Source: an uncultured Acidimicrobiales bacterium (GTDB taxonomy: Bacteria > Actinomycetota > Acidimicrobiia > Acidimicrobiales > SZUA-35). Taken from it: a DNA stretch of 48,679 nt. Position numbers and translations under genes: made by a program. Below are positions 1-8,706 of this stretch, in pieces (within the stretch, counting starts at the first letter, position 1; each line of letters starts with the position of its first letter). A model generated the notes under the pieces. It saw only the letters and a list, made by a program, of their open reading frames with translations, was not told the origin of the DNA and made no database searches. The DNA is taken from contig CALHCB010000172.1 of NCBI GenBank assembly GCA_937930695.1, positions 1 through 48,679 of the forward strand, written 5' to 3'.

Positions 1-1554
1 AATGACATGGGCTGGGAGCGGCTCGAAGAGGTGCAACCGGCGCTGTTGACTGCACCGATGCGCGTCGCTCTCCCGGTTGCCGCAGTGGGAGCAATCCTCG
101 CGTTCGCGACCAGGGACCGAGTCGGGATGCTGTTCACGGCGCTCGCCGTGAGCTTTGGGTCTGCGGTGGTGAACCTGCCGCACGGCAAGCTTTGGAACGC
201 CCGACTGCTTCCGTTCTACTACCTCTCGGTCTACCTCCTCGCCGCCCTCGCCATCGCCCTCGTCGCTCGATTCGCGGCCGCTGCGGTTTCTGAACGCCTG
301 GATCGGCCAAGCCGCCCGGTCATGGCCGGTGCTTCGATCCTCGGTCTCATCGCCACCCTCACTGCCATCGGGCTTCCTCTTCGAATCTTGCCGCTGGCCG
401 ACACCGATGATGGCGAATACTCGTGGTTCGGCATCGAATCGAACGCCGGAAGCTTCATCCCAAGCTGGGTGTCGTGGAACTACTCCGGCTACGAAGAAAA
501 GCGTTCCTTCCGCGAGTATCGCGACGTCGTGGCGACAATGGACGGCATCGGTGAATCCGAAGGCTGCGGTCGAGCAATGTGGGAATACGACCGCGAGCTT
601 GACCGCTACGGCACGCCGATGGCGCTCATGCTGTTGCCGCACTGGACTGACGGGTGCATCGGTTCCATGGAGGGCCTCTACTTCGAGTCGTCGTCCTCGA
701 CGCCATTCCACTTCTTGAACCAGAGCACGTTGTCGATCGCTCCTTCACGGGCGCAGCGAAGCTTGCCGTATCAGTCCTTCGATATTGATCGTGGCGTTGC
801 CCAGCTGCAAACGGTCGGGGTTCGCTACTACATGGCCCAAAGCGATGAAGCAATCGAGGCTGCGCTCAGGCATCCCGACCTCACTCAGGTCGGCGTATCG
901 GAGCCCTTTACGATCTTTGTCGTTGCGGGGACCGACCTCGTCGAGGGACTCGATGTAGAGCCAGTGGTCGTTGCCGGGCAAACGGTCGAAGAAGCCGGCG
1001 AACTCGCGAGCCGCTTCGATGTTGGCTGGCTTGGGCAGGCCGTCGACTTCTACAACAACCCCGATGGGTTCATGGCGCTGCCGGCTGCTTCCGGACCGGA
1101 GAGCTGGCAGCGAGTCACCACGCAACTCGCGAGTGATGGCGTTGCGGTTGAACCGGCGACGGTCACAGACATTCAGATCGAGAACGATCGCGTTTCGTTT
1201 TCGGTTGATGAGATCGGCAAGCCGATTCTCGTGAAGGTCTCCTATTTTCCGAACTGGAACGTCTCTGGCGCCGAAGGGCCATTTCGAGCGGGGCCGAACA
1301 TGATGGTTGTGGTGCCGACCGAATCCGATGTGCGTCTGAGCTACGGCTACACGGGTCCGGAATACCTTGGCTATGGCTTGACCATTGCGGCGGCGCTGAC
1401 ACTTGTCCTGCTGGCGTTGGCAGATCACCGACGCCGAACCAACCTTGGCGCAGGGTTCGATCTTGCGGAGGGCGGACAGCTGAGTGATGTTGCTGTCGGT
1501 GATGTTGCTGTCGGTGATGTTGCTGAGGAGCCCGGTCCGGATGCTCCACAGTGA
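1..1554 (+). CDS. C-terminal part of a large multispanning membrane protein (5' truncated by window edge)
   Basis: The reading frame is open from the first base, and the first in-window ATG is at 7. The visible 515 residues look like the tail of a longer polytopic protein. Hydrophobic segments lie at about residues 18-40, 43-60, 68-90, 103-125 and near 455-475. A large soluble, presumably extracytoplasmic domain of roughly 320 residues sits between the last two. The motif WNARLLPFYYL is typical of actinobacterial 6-pyruvoyl-tetrahydropterin-synthase-related/YfhO-like membrane proteins thought to act in envelope glycan assembly (family impression, not proven). The C-terminus carries an AVGDV-type repeat encoded by a 15-bp tandem repeat. 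The stop overlaps the GTG of the next gene (GTGA at 1551-1554), so it is translationally coupled to the GtrA-GT2 gene. Function is inferred only from context. Confidence 0.75.
   Translation, partial: NDMGWERLEEVQPALLTAPMRVALPVAAVGAILAFATRDRVGMLFTALAVSFGSAVVNLPHGKLWNARLLPFYYLSVYLLAALAIALVARFAAAAVSERLDRPSRPVMAGASILGLIATLTAIGLPLRILPLADTDDGEYSWFGIESNAGSFIPSWVSWNYSGYEEKRSFREYRDVVATMDGIGESEGCGRAMWEYDRELDRYGTPMALMLLPHWTDGCIGSMEGLYFESSSSTPFHFLNQSTLSIAPSRAQRSLPYQSFDIDRGVAQLQTVGVRYYMAQSDEAIEAALRHPDLTQVGVSEPFTIFVVAGTDLVEGLDVEPVVVAGQTVEEAGELASRFDVGWLGQAVDFYNNPDGFMALPAASGPESWQRVTTQLASDGVAVEPATVTDIQIENDRVSFSVDEIGKPILVKVSYFPNWNVSGAEGPFRAGPNMMVVVPTESDVRLSYGYTGPEYLGYGLTIAAALTLVLLALADHRRRTNLGAGFDLAEGGQLSDVAVGDVAVGDVAEEPGPDAPQ
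1484..1525 (+). repeat. 15-bp in-frame tandem repeat, about 2.8 copies
   Basis: The unit GTGATGTTGCTGTCG occurs at 1484-1498 and 1499-1513, with a third partial copy at 1514-1525. It lies in frame in the 3' end of the first gene and encodes a repeated V-A-V-G-D block. The perfect identity suggests recent replication slippage. Confidence 0.9.
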
Positions 1555-2876
1555 GAAGTCGGCTTCGCCTCTTCGCACTGGTCGGCATACTGGCGACGGC
1601 CGTCGACCTCGGGCTCTTTCTGGCGCTCACGGGCAGCGCCCGTGGCGACTCGTCGGTTGAGTCCCTCACCGGAGCGACGCTCGCCCTCCTTGATCTCATT
1701 GCTCTCTTTGCGGCAGCCCTTGTCTCCTACGCGCTGAATCGAACCATCACCTTCCGGGGCAAACCAAACGCTCGGTGGGTCCGTAGCCCGGCTTCGTTCG
1801 CAGCAACGGCCACGATCGGTGGTGCCATCGACGTGTGTTGCACGGTCGTACTGATCGCGCTCGGAATGGATGCGTTCGGAGGCAGCGGACTCGCGGCCAA
1901 GCTCGTCGGTGTTGGTCTCGCCATGTTCATGCGGTGGATCGCCTATCGGTGGGTGCTCTTCAACGAGGTCCGGCGAGATCTCGGCCTTCGCCGAGCTCGA
2001 GGACCCGCCCCCGGCGTCTATCGGTTGAGCGTCGTCGTCCCCGCCTACAAAGCCGAGGGCGAGATCGGAGCGACGGTTCTGGCCCTCCACGAGTATCTCG
2101 ACCCGATTGTGGGGGACGGGCAGTTGGAGGTGCTCGTCGTTGATGACGGCAGCGGTGACGGGACCGGCCAAGAAGCTACGGATGCTGGAGCCACGCTCGT
2201 CACGCATCAGCGCAATCGCGGGAAAGGTGCCGCAGTCCGAACCGGCGTCCTCGCCGCGACCGGACAGACCATCGTGTTCACTGACGCTGACTTGTCCTAC
2301 GAGCCTGCACACGTCGCCACGATTCTCCACGAAGTCGAGGATGGCTGGGATGTCGTCGTTGGCAGCCGACGCCACGAGGAGACAACAACTCTCGTCAGGG
2401 CTCGGGCCATCCGGGAGCTCGGTGGGCGGATGATCAATTGGTTGACCCACCTGGTGCTGCTCGGTCATTTCCGCGACACCCAGTGCGGAATCAAGGGGTT
2501 CCGTTCCGACATCGGCAAGGTCATTTTCGAGCGAACCACGATCCAAGGATTCGCCTTCGATGTCGAGGTGTATCTGATCGCTGAACAGGACCACCTCTCC
2601 CTGAAAGAGATCCCTGTCTCGGTCGAAAATCGCCAGACCTCTTCGGTCCGAATCGTGGCCGACACCGCCAAGCTCTTCCGTGACCTGGTGCGGATCCGTC
2701 GTATGGCCGGCTGGGGCCGGTATCGACCGAGTGCTGCTCAGCGAGCGATCATCGACGGCCCGGATGATTTGGGGGTTGGTCTCGATGACGCTCAGGTCTT
2801 GTCGAGCTCTGCCGACAAGCATCATCATGAGCCTTCAGACAACGACGCCGGATCCGTCGCAAGCAAACGGGACTGA
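1551..2876 (+). CDS. GtrA-like membrane domain fused to a family 2 glycosyltransferase
   Basis: This 441-aa protein starts at a GTG overlapping the previous stop (GTGA). Residues 1-140 form a GtrA/DPMS-type domain with four predicted membrane helices (about 7-28, 43-62, 83-103, 110-135). From about residue 159 a GT-A fold GT2 domain begins with LSVVVPAYKAEGEIG. It has VDDGS at 197-201, the metal-binding D245-A-D247 and a CGIKGFR motif typical of dolichyl/polyprenyl-phosphate sugar transferases. The likely reaction is transfer of mannose or glucose from a nucleotide sugar to polyprenyl phosphate at the inner membrane face, with the GtrA part moving or anchoring the product. In most genomes GtrA and GT2 are separate genes or fused in the opposite order. 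The downstream mannose-phosphate genes support mannose as the sugar, but the substrate is inferred. The C-terminal 40 residues look disordered. Confidence 0.88.
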   Translation: MRSRLRLFALVGILATAVDLGLFLALTGSARGDSSVESLTGATLALLDLIALFAAALVSYALNRTITFRGKPNARWVRSPASFAATATIGGAIDVCCTVVLIALGMDAFGGSGLAAKLVGVGLAMFMRWIAYRWVLFNEVRRDLGLRRARGPAPGVYRLSVVVPAYKAEGEIGATVLALHEYLDPIVGDGQLEVLVVDDGSGDGTGQEATDAGATLVTHQRNRGKGAAVRTGVLAATGQTIVFTDADLSYEPAHVATILHEVEDGWDVVVGSRRHEETTTLVRARAIRELGGRMINWLTHLVLLGHFRDTQCGIKGFRSDIGKVIFERTTIQGFAFDVEVYLIAEQDHLSLKEIPVSVENRQTSSVRIVADTAKLFRDLVRIRRMAGWGRYRPSAAQRAIIDGPDDLGVGLDDAQVLSSSADKHHHEPSDNDAGSVASKRD

Positions 2877-2889
2877 CAAGAACGCAACT

Positions 2890-4320
2890 ATGACGAGTGG
2901 CCCGAGCGCTGGGTCGCCGACCACTACGATCGGATCTGTGAAAGATCTCGATTCGATCGTCAAGGCATACGACATCCGGGGCACCTACCCCGAACAAATC
3001 GATGCCACCACCTGCCAAGCGCTCGGCGTCGGATACGGAGCCTTCATTCGCTCGGCCGAGCCGGGAACGACCCGGGTGGCCATTGCCCGCGACATGCGTC
3101 CCTCGGGGCCAGAGCTCGTGGCTGCTTTCGCAGCCGGCGTCCAGAGTCAGGGACTCGACGTCGTCGACATCGGGATGGGCTCGACCGACATGATCTATTT
3201 CGCATCGGGCTCACTCGACGTGCCGGGTGCGATGTTCACCGCGTCCCACAACCCGGCGGAGTACAACGGCATCAAGCTGTGCAAGAGCGGTGCGGCCCCG
3301 ATCGGTGAAGATTCCGGTCTCGCCGACATCAAACGAGTGGCGCTTGAATGGGCTGCAGGATCGATCGAGGACGCCGCAACAACCGGAACGCTTTCAGTCA
3401 TCCCAGAAACCGGCCCCGACAGCATGCTGGAGAAGTTCGCGACGCACGTTCGTGCGTTCGTCGATGTCTCCGCGCTTCGTCCGCTTAAGGTCGTGGCGGA
3501 CACTGCGAATGGCATGGGCGGACTCGTTGTCCCCAAGGTCTTCGAAGGGCTGCCCTTCGAGCTCGAGGTCATGTACCCCGAGCTCGACGGCACGTTTCCG
3601 AACCACGAAGCCAACCCGATCCAGCCAGAGAACCTTGTCGATCTCCAGGCTCGCGTGCTTGAGGTCGGTGCCGACATCGGCCTGGCGTTCGACGGCGATG
3701 CCGATCGAGTGTTCTTGGTCGACGAGCGAGCCGAGCCGGTCTCCGGATCTCTCACCACGGCACTTCTTGCTCGGTCAACGCTCGAAAAAGACCCCGGCGC
3801 GACCGTCATCTACAACCTGATTTGCTCCAAGGTGGTTCCCGAGATCGTGGCGGAGAGCGGCGGCCAGAGCATTCGCTCTCGAGTGGGTCACTCGTTCATC
3901 AAGCAAACCATGGCCGAGACTGGTGCTGCGTTCGGTGGTGAGCACTCCGCTCACTATTACTTCCGCGACAACTGGCGTGCTGATTCGGGCATCATCGCCT
4001 CGATCATGGTGCTCGCCGAGCTGTCCGCCGCTGGCGGAACATTGTCTGAGTTGCTGGCGCCGCTCGATCGCTACGCCGCCTCTGGCGAGATCAACACCAG
4101 GGTCGATGATGCAGCTGCGGTGATCGAAGCAGTGGCGTCGCACTACGCCGATCGCGATATAGATCGGCTCGATGGTCTCACCGTGGATTCTGGTGATTGG
4201 TGGTTCAACCTTCGGGCCTCGAACACCGAGCCCCTTCTTCGGCTGAACCTCGAAGCCTCCGATGACGCCACCGTGGCCGATCGGGTGGCCGAAGTCCAGG
4301 CCATCATGACCGGGGGCTGA
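2890..4320 (+). CDS. manB: phosphomannomutase/phosphoglucomutase
   Basis: This alpha-D-phosphohexomutase interconverts mannose-6-P and mannose-1-P in the cytosol, supplying GDP-mannose. Counted from ATG 2890 it has 476 residues. The phosphoserine loop is TASHNP with Ser119, the Mg loop is DGDADR at 268-273, the sugar-binding loop is GEHSAHYY, and the C-terminal phosphate-binding loop is RASNTEP. The GEHSAHYYFRD stretch is very close to what I recall of mycobacterial ManB. The open frame extends upstream to 2680, but that would overlap the GT gene deeply. ATG 2890 leaves a 13-bp gap, and a GTG at 2938 is a further alternative. It is followed after 6 bp by manA, so the two probably form one operon. 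Whether it also acts on glucose phosphates cannot be seen. Confidence 0.94.
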   Translation: MTSGPSAGSPTTTIGSVKDLDSIVKAYDIRGTYPEQIDATTCQALGVGYGAFIRSAEPGTTRVAIARDMRPSGPELVAAFAAGVQSQGLDVVDIGMGSTDMIYFASGSLDVPGAMFTASHNPAEYNGIKLCKSGAAPIGEDSGLADIKRVALEWAAGSIEDAATTGTLSVIPETGPDSMLEKFATHVRAFVDVSALRPLKVVADTANGMGGLVVPKVFEGLPFELEVMYPELDGTFPNHEANPIQPENLVDLQARVLEVGADIGLAFDGDADRVFLVDERAEPVSGSLTTALLARSTLEKDPGATVIYNLICSKVVPEIVAESGGQSIRSRVGHSFIKQTMAETGAAFGGEHSAHYYFRDNWRADSGIIASIMVLAELSAAGGTLSELLAPLDRYAASGEINTRVDDAAAVIEAVASHYADRDIDRLDGLTVDSGDWWFNLRASNTEPLLRLNLEASDDATVADRVAEVQAIMTGG

Positions 4321-4326
4321 CCGGCG

Positions 4327-5520
4327 ATGGAACGCCTCGACGGCCAAGTGCAACGGTACGCATGGGGCGACACCACGACGATTCCACACCTCCTTGGTCG
4401 AAACCCGACCGGAGAACCTGCTGCAGAGCTTTGGATGGGGGCCCACGATCGGGCTCCCAGCCGGCTCTCCAGTGGTGACACGCTCGATCAGGTCATCGCT
4501 GCTGACCCGATCAACACTCTGGGCGACGCAGTCGCAACGAGCTTTGGCCAGCTCCCTTACCTGTTCAAAGTTTTGGCGATCGCATCCCCGCTCTCGATTC
4601 AGGTGCACCCTTCGCTGACCCAAGCGACTGCTGGCTTCGCTCGAGAGAACGAACGCGGCGTGGATCTCGGTGCACCCGATCGCACCTACCGGGACGCCAA
4701 TCACAAGCCTGAGCTGATTGTTGCACTCACGCCGTTCGAGGCACTCTGCGGATTCCGCGAAATCGACTCAACACGAGATCTGATTGACGAACTCGGTCTT
4801 GCAAGATCCGACGTCGACGAGTTGGTGGAGCTGTCCTCTCGGCTCCGTCAGGATGGTTCGGCTAATCATGTGCTCTCCGAGACCGTTGGGTGGATGTTGC
4901 GGTTGGGCGAGGACGCCGCTTGTCGGCTCGTCCGCGGTTTGTCGCATCATTTCGACACCGTGCAGACCTCACCTGAGTTCGCATCGACGGTGGGAGCGAT
5001 TGCGGCTATCGCGGGAACGTCGCCGAGCGATCCTGGTGTTGGTGTTGCTCTGTTGCTCAACTACCTCCGGCTCGAACCCGGAGAGGGCATCTTCTTGGCT
5101 GCCGGGAACATGCATGCCTACTTGCACGGCGTTGGCGTCGAACTGATGGCCAACTCGGACAATGTTGTTCGCGGCGGGTTGACACCCAAAAACATTGATA
5201 TCGATGAGCTCATGAGTGTGTGTTCGTTCGAGCCTGAAGTAGCGCCAATTCAGACAGCGGATTCGTTGCTGCATCGTTTTGCGAGCCCCGTGTCAGAGTT
5301 TTCGCTCACCCGAGTCGAGTTGGACGGGCACGATGTGGTCGTTTCGGAGACCGGTCCTCGCATCGTGTTGATGACCGACGGGCTCGCGTCGTTTGACACC
5401 GCCGTCGATTCCTTGACCGTCGAACGCGGCGCCATCGTCTTCGTACCAGACGCTGAGGGCCCGCTCACGATGAACGGTCACGGTATGGCGTGGGTGGCGG
5501 CCCCCGGAAGTCTCGGGTGA
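4327..5520 (+). CDS. manA: mannose-6-phosphate isomerase, class I
   Basis: This 397-aa zinc-dependent cupin enzyme interconverts fructose-6-P and mannose-6-P. Zinc ligands are recognisable: the Q and H in IQVHPS, the E in KPELIVALTPFEALCGFR and the H in AGNMHAYLHG. An N-terminal WGxT-like motif (YAWGDTT) also fits. Length is normal for class I enzymes. It lies 6 bp after the phosphomannomutase and ends in a GTGA overlap with the following membrane protein gene, so it is part of the same transcription unit. A second isomerase with a PGI/PMI-type SIS fold lies 2.1 kb downstream, making two potential entry points into mannose-6-P. Confidence 0.94.
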   Translation: MERLDGQVQRYAWGDTTTIPHLLGRNPTGEPAAELWMGAHDRAPSRLSSGDTLDQVIAADPINTLGDAVATSFGQLPYLFKVLAIASPLSIQVHPSLTQATAGFARENERGVDLGAPDRTYRDANHKPELIVALTPFEALCGFREIDSTRDLIDELGLARSDVDELVELSSRLRQDGSANHVLSETVGWMLRLGEDAACRLVRGLSHHFDTVQTSPEFASTVGAIAAIAGTSPSDPGVGVALLLNYLRLEPGEGIFLAAGNMHAYLHGVGVELMANSDNVVRGGLTPKNIDIDELMSVCSFEPEVAPIQTADSLLHRFASPVSEFSLTRVELDGHDVVVSETGPRIVLMTDGLASFDTAVDSLTVERGAIVFVPDAEGPLTMNGHGMAWVAAPGSLG

Positions 5521-7367
5521 CCGACGGCAGAGTCCGTCTTTTTCTTGGCGCGGCCATCGGGGTCATCGCAGCCTTTGCGGTCTATGGCACCGACTTTCTG
5601 TCCGGCGACCCTCGGATCTGGGGTTCGCTCGGTGGCGATGCTGGAATCGGACTTGCCGGATTCCGAACCTTTCTCGATGAACCGTGGACCTACCCGCTGC
5701 TTCATGTTGATCGGTTGAACGCGCCCGACGGCATCGTCATTGTCTTCACCGACAGCCTCTCGTTGTGGGCCTTGATCGCGAAGGCCTTTCGTTGGGTCGG
5801 GTTGAGTGCGAATCAGTGGTTCGCGCTGTGGTACCTCACGATCTTTGCCCTGCAAGGCTTGGCTGCCGTCGCTGCGACTCGAGCATTCGGCGTTCGATCC
5901 TGGATCATCGAATCCGCTGTTGCCGTCATTGCGGTCTCTGCTCCCATCATGATGCTACGAACCTGGCACCCGGGACTTGCGGCGCAGTTCACCTTGCTCT
6001 TGGCTTGGGCCGTTGTCGGTCACTTGCACGTCGGTCGCCGAGAGCATCGAGCGGCGAAGCAAAACCGCGTTCTTTGGTGGGCGACCGCACTCGCCGTCAT
6101 CACCCTCCTCATCCACCCCTACCTCTTGGTCGGTGTGCTCGCAGTGGTCGGCAGCGCAGCCCTCGGACTGGTGTTTCGAGATGAGTTGGCTCCACGCCGA
6201 TTTGCTTTGTGGGTGGTCGGGTCTGTCGTGCCGGTCGTTGTCGTCGGCGTGGTCACCGGGCTCATCGGGTCGAGCGTCGATCCGGCAGCTGGATTCGGTC
6301 TCTACGGGACGTACGTCTTGGGTCCAGCCTTGCCGCAATGGTCTCGTCTCTGGCCAGGCAATGAATGGATTCTCGAAGCGAACGGCTCGTTCGAGGGATT
6401 CAACTGGCTCGGCATGGGGTGGCTCTTCCTCGTCGTCGCCGCAGTTGTCAGCCAACCCGGTCGTGTCTGGGCGCACGTGAAGGAGCACCAGGTCGTCTCG
6501 GCCGCCATGGTGCTGCTGTCGCTCTATGCCGTCGGACCGGTCGTCCGGCTCTGGAGCGACGATCCTCATGATGTCCGGACCCCACTTGCCTGGATCGTGC
6601 AGGACCGCAGCACGCACCGATGGATCTATGGACTTGGAGGCTTGGTTGTCGCAACATTGATCGGCTGGCTGCTGACTCAGCGACGCGGGGGAGTCCGGGC
6701 CCACGGCGGGTTCGCAGTGATGGCCGGCGTGCTTGCCGGATGGTCAGTCGCCATGCTTCTCGCCCCCGGGGTCATCGACAGAATCACCGGACAATTGCGT
6801 GTGTCCGGTCGCCTCATGTGGCCGGTGAGTTACGGAGCGCTTGTGATCGGCGCCGCATTGCTCAGTCGCTTGCCCGCCCGGAGGCTGGTAGCGCCGCTGG
6901 TCGTCGTTGCGGCCTTGCTGCAGGTCATCGATGTGCAGCAATTTCGCGATCAGGCCCACGATGTCTTCGTGCCAGCCGATGATCGTGTGACGGCGCTCAA
7001 TGCGCTGACCGAAGTCGTCGATCTCCACGAGAACGTTCATCTCGAACCTGACTTCTACTGCGCAGCTGAGTTCGCAGGCACGCCCGGTCTGCTCCGTTTC
7101 CAGGACATCGTCGTCGCGTCGTCTCGCGCAGGGACGGCGGTCGACAACGTCTATGCCGCGCGTCAGGATCGGGAGCCTTGTGACAAGCCGCCTGTGCTGC
7201 TCGCGGGGTCAGACGTGGTCAACGCGATCATCATTCCTGAGGGAGGCGGTTCCTCGATTATCGCTCCACAAGGCCAGGAGTGCCGGACGCTCGATCTTGT
7301 GCTGCTTTGCACGGAGAATTGGGATCTTGTTCCTCCCTCGGCGGCCGGGTCGTTCGGGCCCCGATAA
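5517..7367 (+). CDS. DUF6311-like polytopic membrane protein
   Basis: I chose GTG 5517, which overlaps the manA stop as GTGA, the same coupling as at 1551. An upstream ATG at 5490 would add nine residues. The 616-aa product has about 11 membrane segments. An N-terminal region with GGDAGIGLAGFRTFLDEPW and a FTDSLSLWALI motif matches the pattern I know from DUF6311 membrane proteins of the GT-C type. The C-terminal 130 residues are soluble and contain several cysteines. A role in extracytoplasmic glycan or lipoglycan assembly is inferred from the GT-C-like topology and the mannose genes on both sides. No catalytic residue can be named. Confidence 0.75.
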   Translation: MTDGRVRLFLGAAIGVIAAFAVYGTDFLSGDPRIWGSLGGDAGIGLAGFRTFLDEPWTYPLLHVDRLNAPDGIVIVFTDSLSLWALIAKAFRWVGLSANQWFALWYLTIFALQGLAAVAATRAFGVRSWIIESAVAVIAVSAPIMMLRTWHPGLAAQFTLLLAWAVVGHLHVGRREHRAAKQNRVLWWATALAVITLLIHPYLLVGVLAVVGSAALGLVFRDELAPRRFALWVVGSVVPVVVVGVVTGLIGSSVDPAAGFGLYGTYVLGPALPQWSRLWPGNEWILEANGSFEGFNWLGMGWLFLVVAAVVSQPGRVWAHVKEHQVVSAAMVLLSLYAVGPVVRLWSDDPHDVRTPLAWIVQDRSTHRWIYGLGGLVVATLIGWLLTQRRGGVRAHGGFAVMAGVLAGWSVAMLLAPGVIDRITGQLRVSGRLMWPVSYGALVIGAALLSRLPARRLVAPLVVVAALLQVIDVQQFRDQAHDVFVPADDRVTALNALTEVVDLHENVHLEPDFYCAAEFAGTPGLLRFQDIVVASSRAGTAVDNVYAARQDREPCDKPPVLLAGSDVVNAIIIPEGGGSSIIAPQGQECRTLDLVLLCTENWDLVPPSAAGSFGPR

Positions 7368-7370
7368 CCT
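7365..7370 (+). promoter_or_regulatory. -10 element (TAACCT) for a leaderless start
   Basis: TAACCT fits the actinobacterial TANNNT -10 consensus and lies 7 bases before ATG 7378, which would place the transcription start at the start codon. No Shine-Dalgarno sequence is visible. It overlaps the stop codon of the preceding gene. No convincing -35 was found. Confidence 0.5.
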
Positions 7371-7377
7371 CTCAGAC

Positions 7378-7614
7378 ATGACTCTCGATTCGCAGCTACT
7401 GGCGATCCTGGCTTGCCCCGACGACAAGGGGCCGTTGTTGTACTTCGCTGACGAAGCGTCGCTCTACAACCCGCGTACCCAGCGCCGATATCGCATCGAT
7501 GACGACATTCCCGTGATGTTGATCGACGAATCAGAAGTTGTCGACGACGCCGAACATGCGCGCCTCGGCGCCAAGGCAGAGGCTGACAACATCAGCCCGA
7601 CGTTCGAGTCATGA
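7378..7614 (+). CDS. Trm112-like (UPF0434-type) small protein
   Basis: This 78-aa protein starts at ATG 7378, seven bases after a TANNNT element. Longer upstream readings of the frame overlap the previous gene and lack family features. The N-terminus MTLDSQLLAILACPDDKGPL and the central YNPRTQRRYRIDDDIPVML motif match the Trm112/YcaR family of small zinc-ribbon-like proteins. Only one of the usual cysteines (ACPDD) is retained, so zinc binding is doubtful. Eukaryotic Trm112 activates methyltransferases; bacterial members are mostly uncharacterised. In Actinobacteria this gene commonly sits beside the mannose/phosphomannomutase genes, as here. It overlaps the next gene by 4 bp (ATGA), so it is coupled to the SIS isomerase. 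Confidence 0.85.
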   Translation: MTLDSQLLAILACPDDKGPLLYFADEASLYNPRTQRRYRIDDDIPVMLIDESEVVDDAEHARLGAKAEADNISPTFES

Positions 7615-8648
7615 CCGGCCTTACTGCCGGGCCCGATTCACTCGGGATGCGAGAAGCATTTCTCGAGCTTCCGGATCAGATCCGTGCTTCGTTGGGTGCC
7701 ATCGGCGATGAGATCGGCGGCCTCCCTGACTCCAACAAGATTCACCAAGTCCTCTTGCTCGGCATGGGCGACTCCGGCTTTGGCGGCGACGTCGCGGCGG
7801 CCAGCGCACGCCCCTTCGCTCCCATTCCAATTGTCGTTTACAACGGCTATCTCCCTCCATCTTGGGTCAACAGCTCCACCCTTGTGATCGCACTCTCTGA
7901 GTCCGGATCGACGGAAGAAACGCTCGAATCGCTCGAAGCCGCAGTCGAGGCGGGCGCCTCACTGGTTGCGGTGACCAATGGCGGAGAGCTCGAGAAGTTG
8001 GCCAGACGTGCGTCTGCCCCGGTGCTTCCAGTGGTCAACGCTGGACCAATGCCGCGTGCCTCGCTTGGTTCCTTGACCGTCCCAGCGATGCTGGCGTTGG
8101 AGCAGATCGGGGTGTTCCCGGGTGCGCGAGCGTGGCTCAACGAAGCAGTCGGCCATCTCGAACAACGACGTGCACAGTTGGCGAGCGATGCGGACCCGAT
8201 TGTGGCACTCGCAGAGAAAATCGGTGACACAATCCCGATCATTTATGGCGGTGGAGCGATCGGCACAACTGCGGCGAAACGTTGGAAGTTCGCCATGAAC
8301 CACAACGTCAAGCGGCCAGCCTTCTGGGCGTCGATGCCCGATCTGTGCCACAACGAACTCGTGGGCTGGACTGGAGAATCTGGCCCGGCGGCTCCTGGAT
8401 TCACTCAGATTCAACTCCGTCACTCATCCGAGCATCCTCAGACTGCAGGACGTTTCGAGTTTGTCGGGGCCAAGTCGGCGGACGCGATGAACGCGACGGT
8501 CACGGTTGAGGCGATGGGCGATGGACTCGTCGCGGAACTGTTCGACCTCGTCATGCTGGGAGATCTGACCTCGATCGAGCTGGCGGCTCGGGCAGGCGTG
8601 GATCCCGGCCCTCTCCCCGTCGTGGACGAACTCAAAGCTCAGAGCTGA
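7611..8648 (+). CDS. bifunctional phosphoglucose/phosphomannose isomerase-type SIS protein
   Basis: This 345-aa protein has two SIS (sugar isomerase) domains and a C-terminal PGI/PMI-type region. The first SIS domain contains LGMGDSGFGGDVA and the phosphate-binding SESGSTEETLE. The family-specific KRPAFWASMPDLCHNELVGW, with catalytic-type HNE, lies near residue 230-250. The family interconverts fructose-6-P with glucose-6-P and mannose-6-P in archaea and some bacteria. The mycobacterial counterpart Rv3256c sits between manA and manB and has no firmly established activity. The ATG overlaps the Trm112-like stop (ATGA). Together with manA and manB it likely balances hexose phosphates for envelope mannosylation. 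Confidence 0.87.
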   Translation: MTGLTAGPDSLGMREAFLELPDQIRASLGAIGDEIGGLPDSNKIHQVLLLGMGDSGFGGDVAAASARPFAPIPIVVYNGYLPPSWVNSSTLVIALSESGSTEETLESLEAAVEAGASLVAVTNGGELEKLARRASAPVLPVVNAGPMPRASLGSLTVPAMLALEQIGVFPGARAWLNEAVGHLEQRRAQLASDADPIVALAEKIGDTIPIIYGGGAIGTTAAKRWKFAMNHNVKRPAFWASMPDLCHNELVGWTGESGPAAPGFTQIQLRHSSEHPQTAGRFEFVGAKSADAMNATVTVEAMGDGLVAELFDLVMLGDLTSIELAARAGVDPGPLPVVDELKAQS

Positions 8649-8706
8649 CAGACGTTCGGGCCAGTTCGACTGGCGCTGACGTGGCGACATCGTGTGGGAT
8701 GTCCCC

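Noticed and set aside
1425-2828. 467-aa minus-strand frame opposite the GtrA-GT2 gene
   Set aside because: The GT2 motifs and the GTGA coupling are on the plus strand; the antisense frame is compositional.
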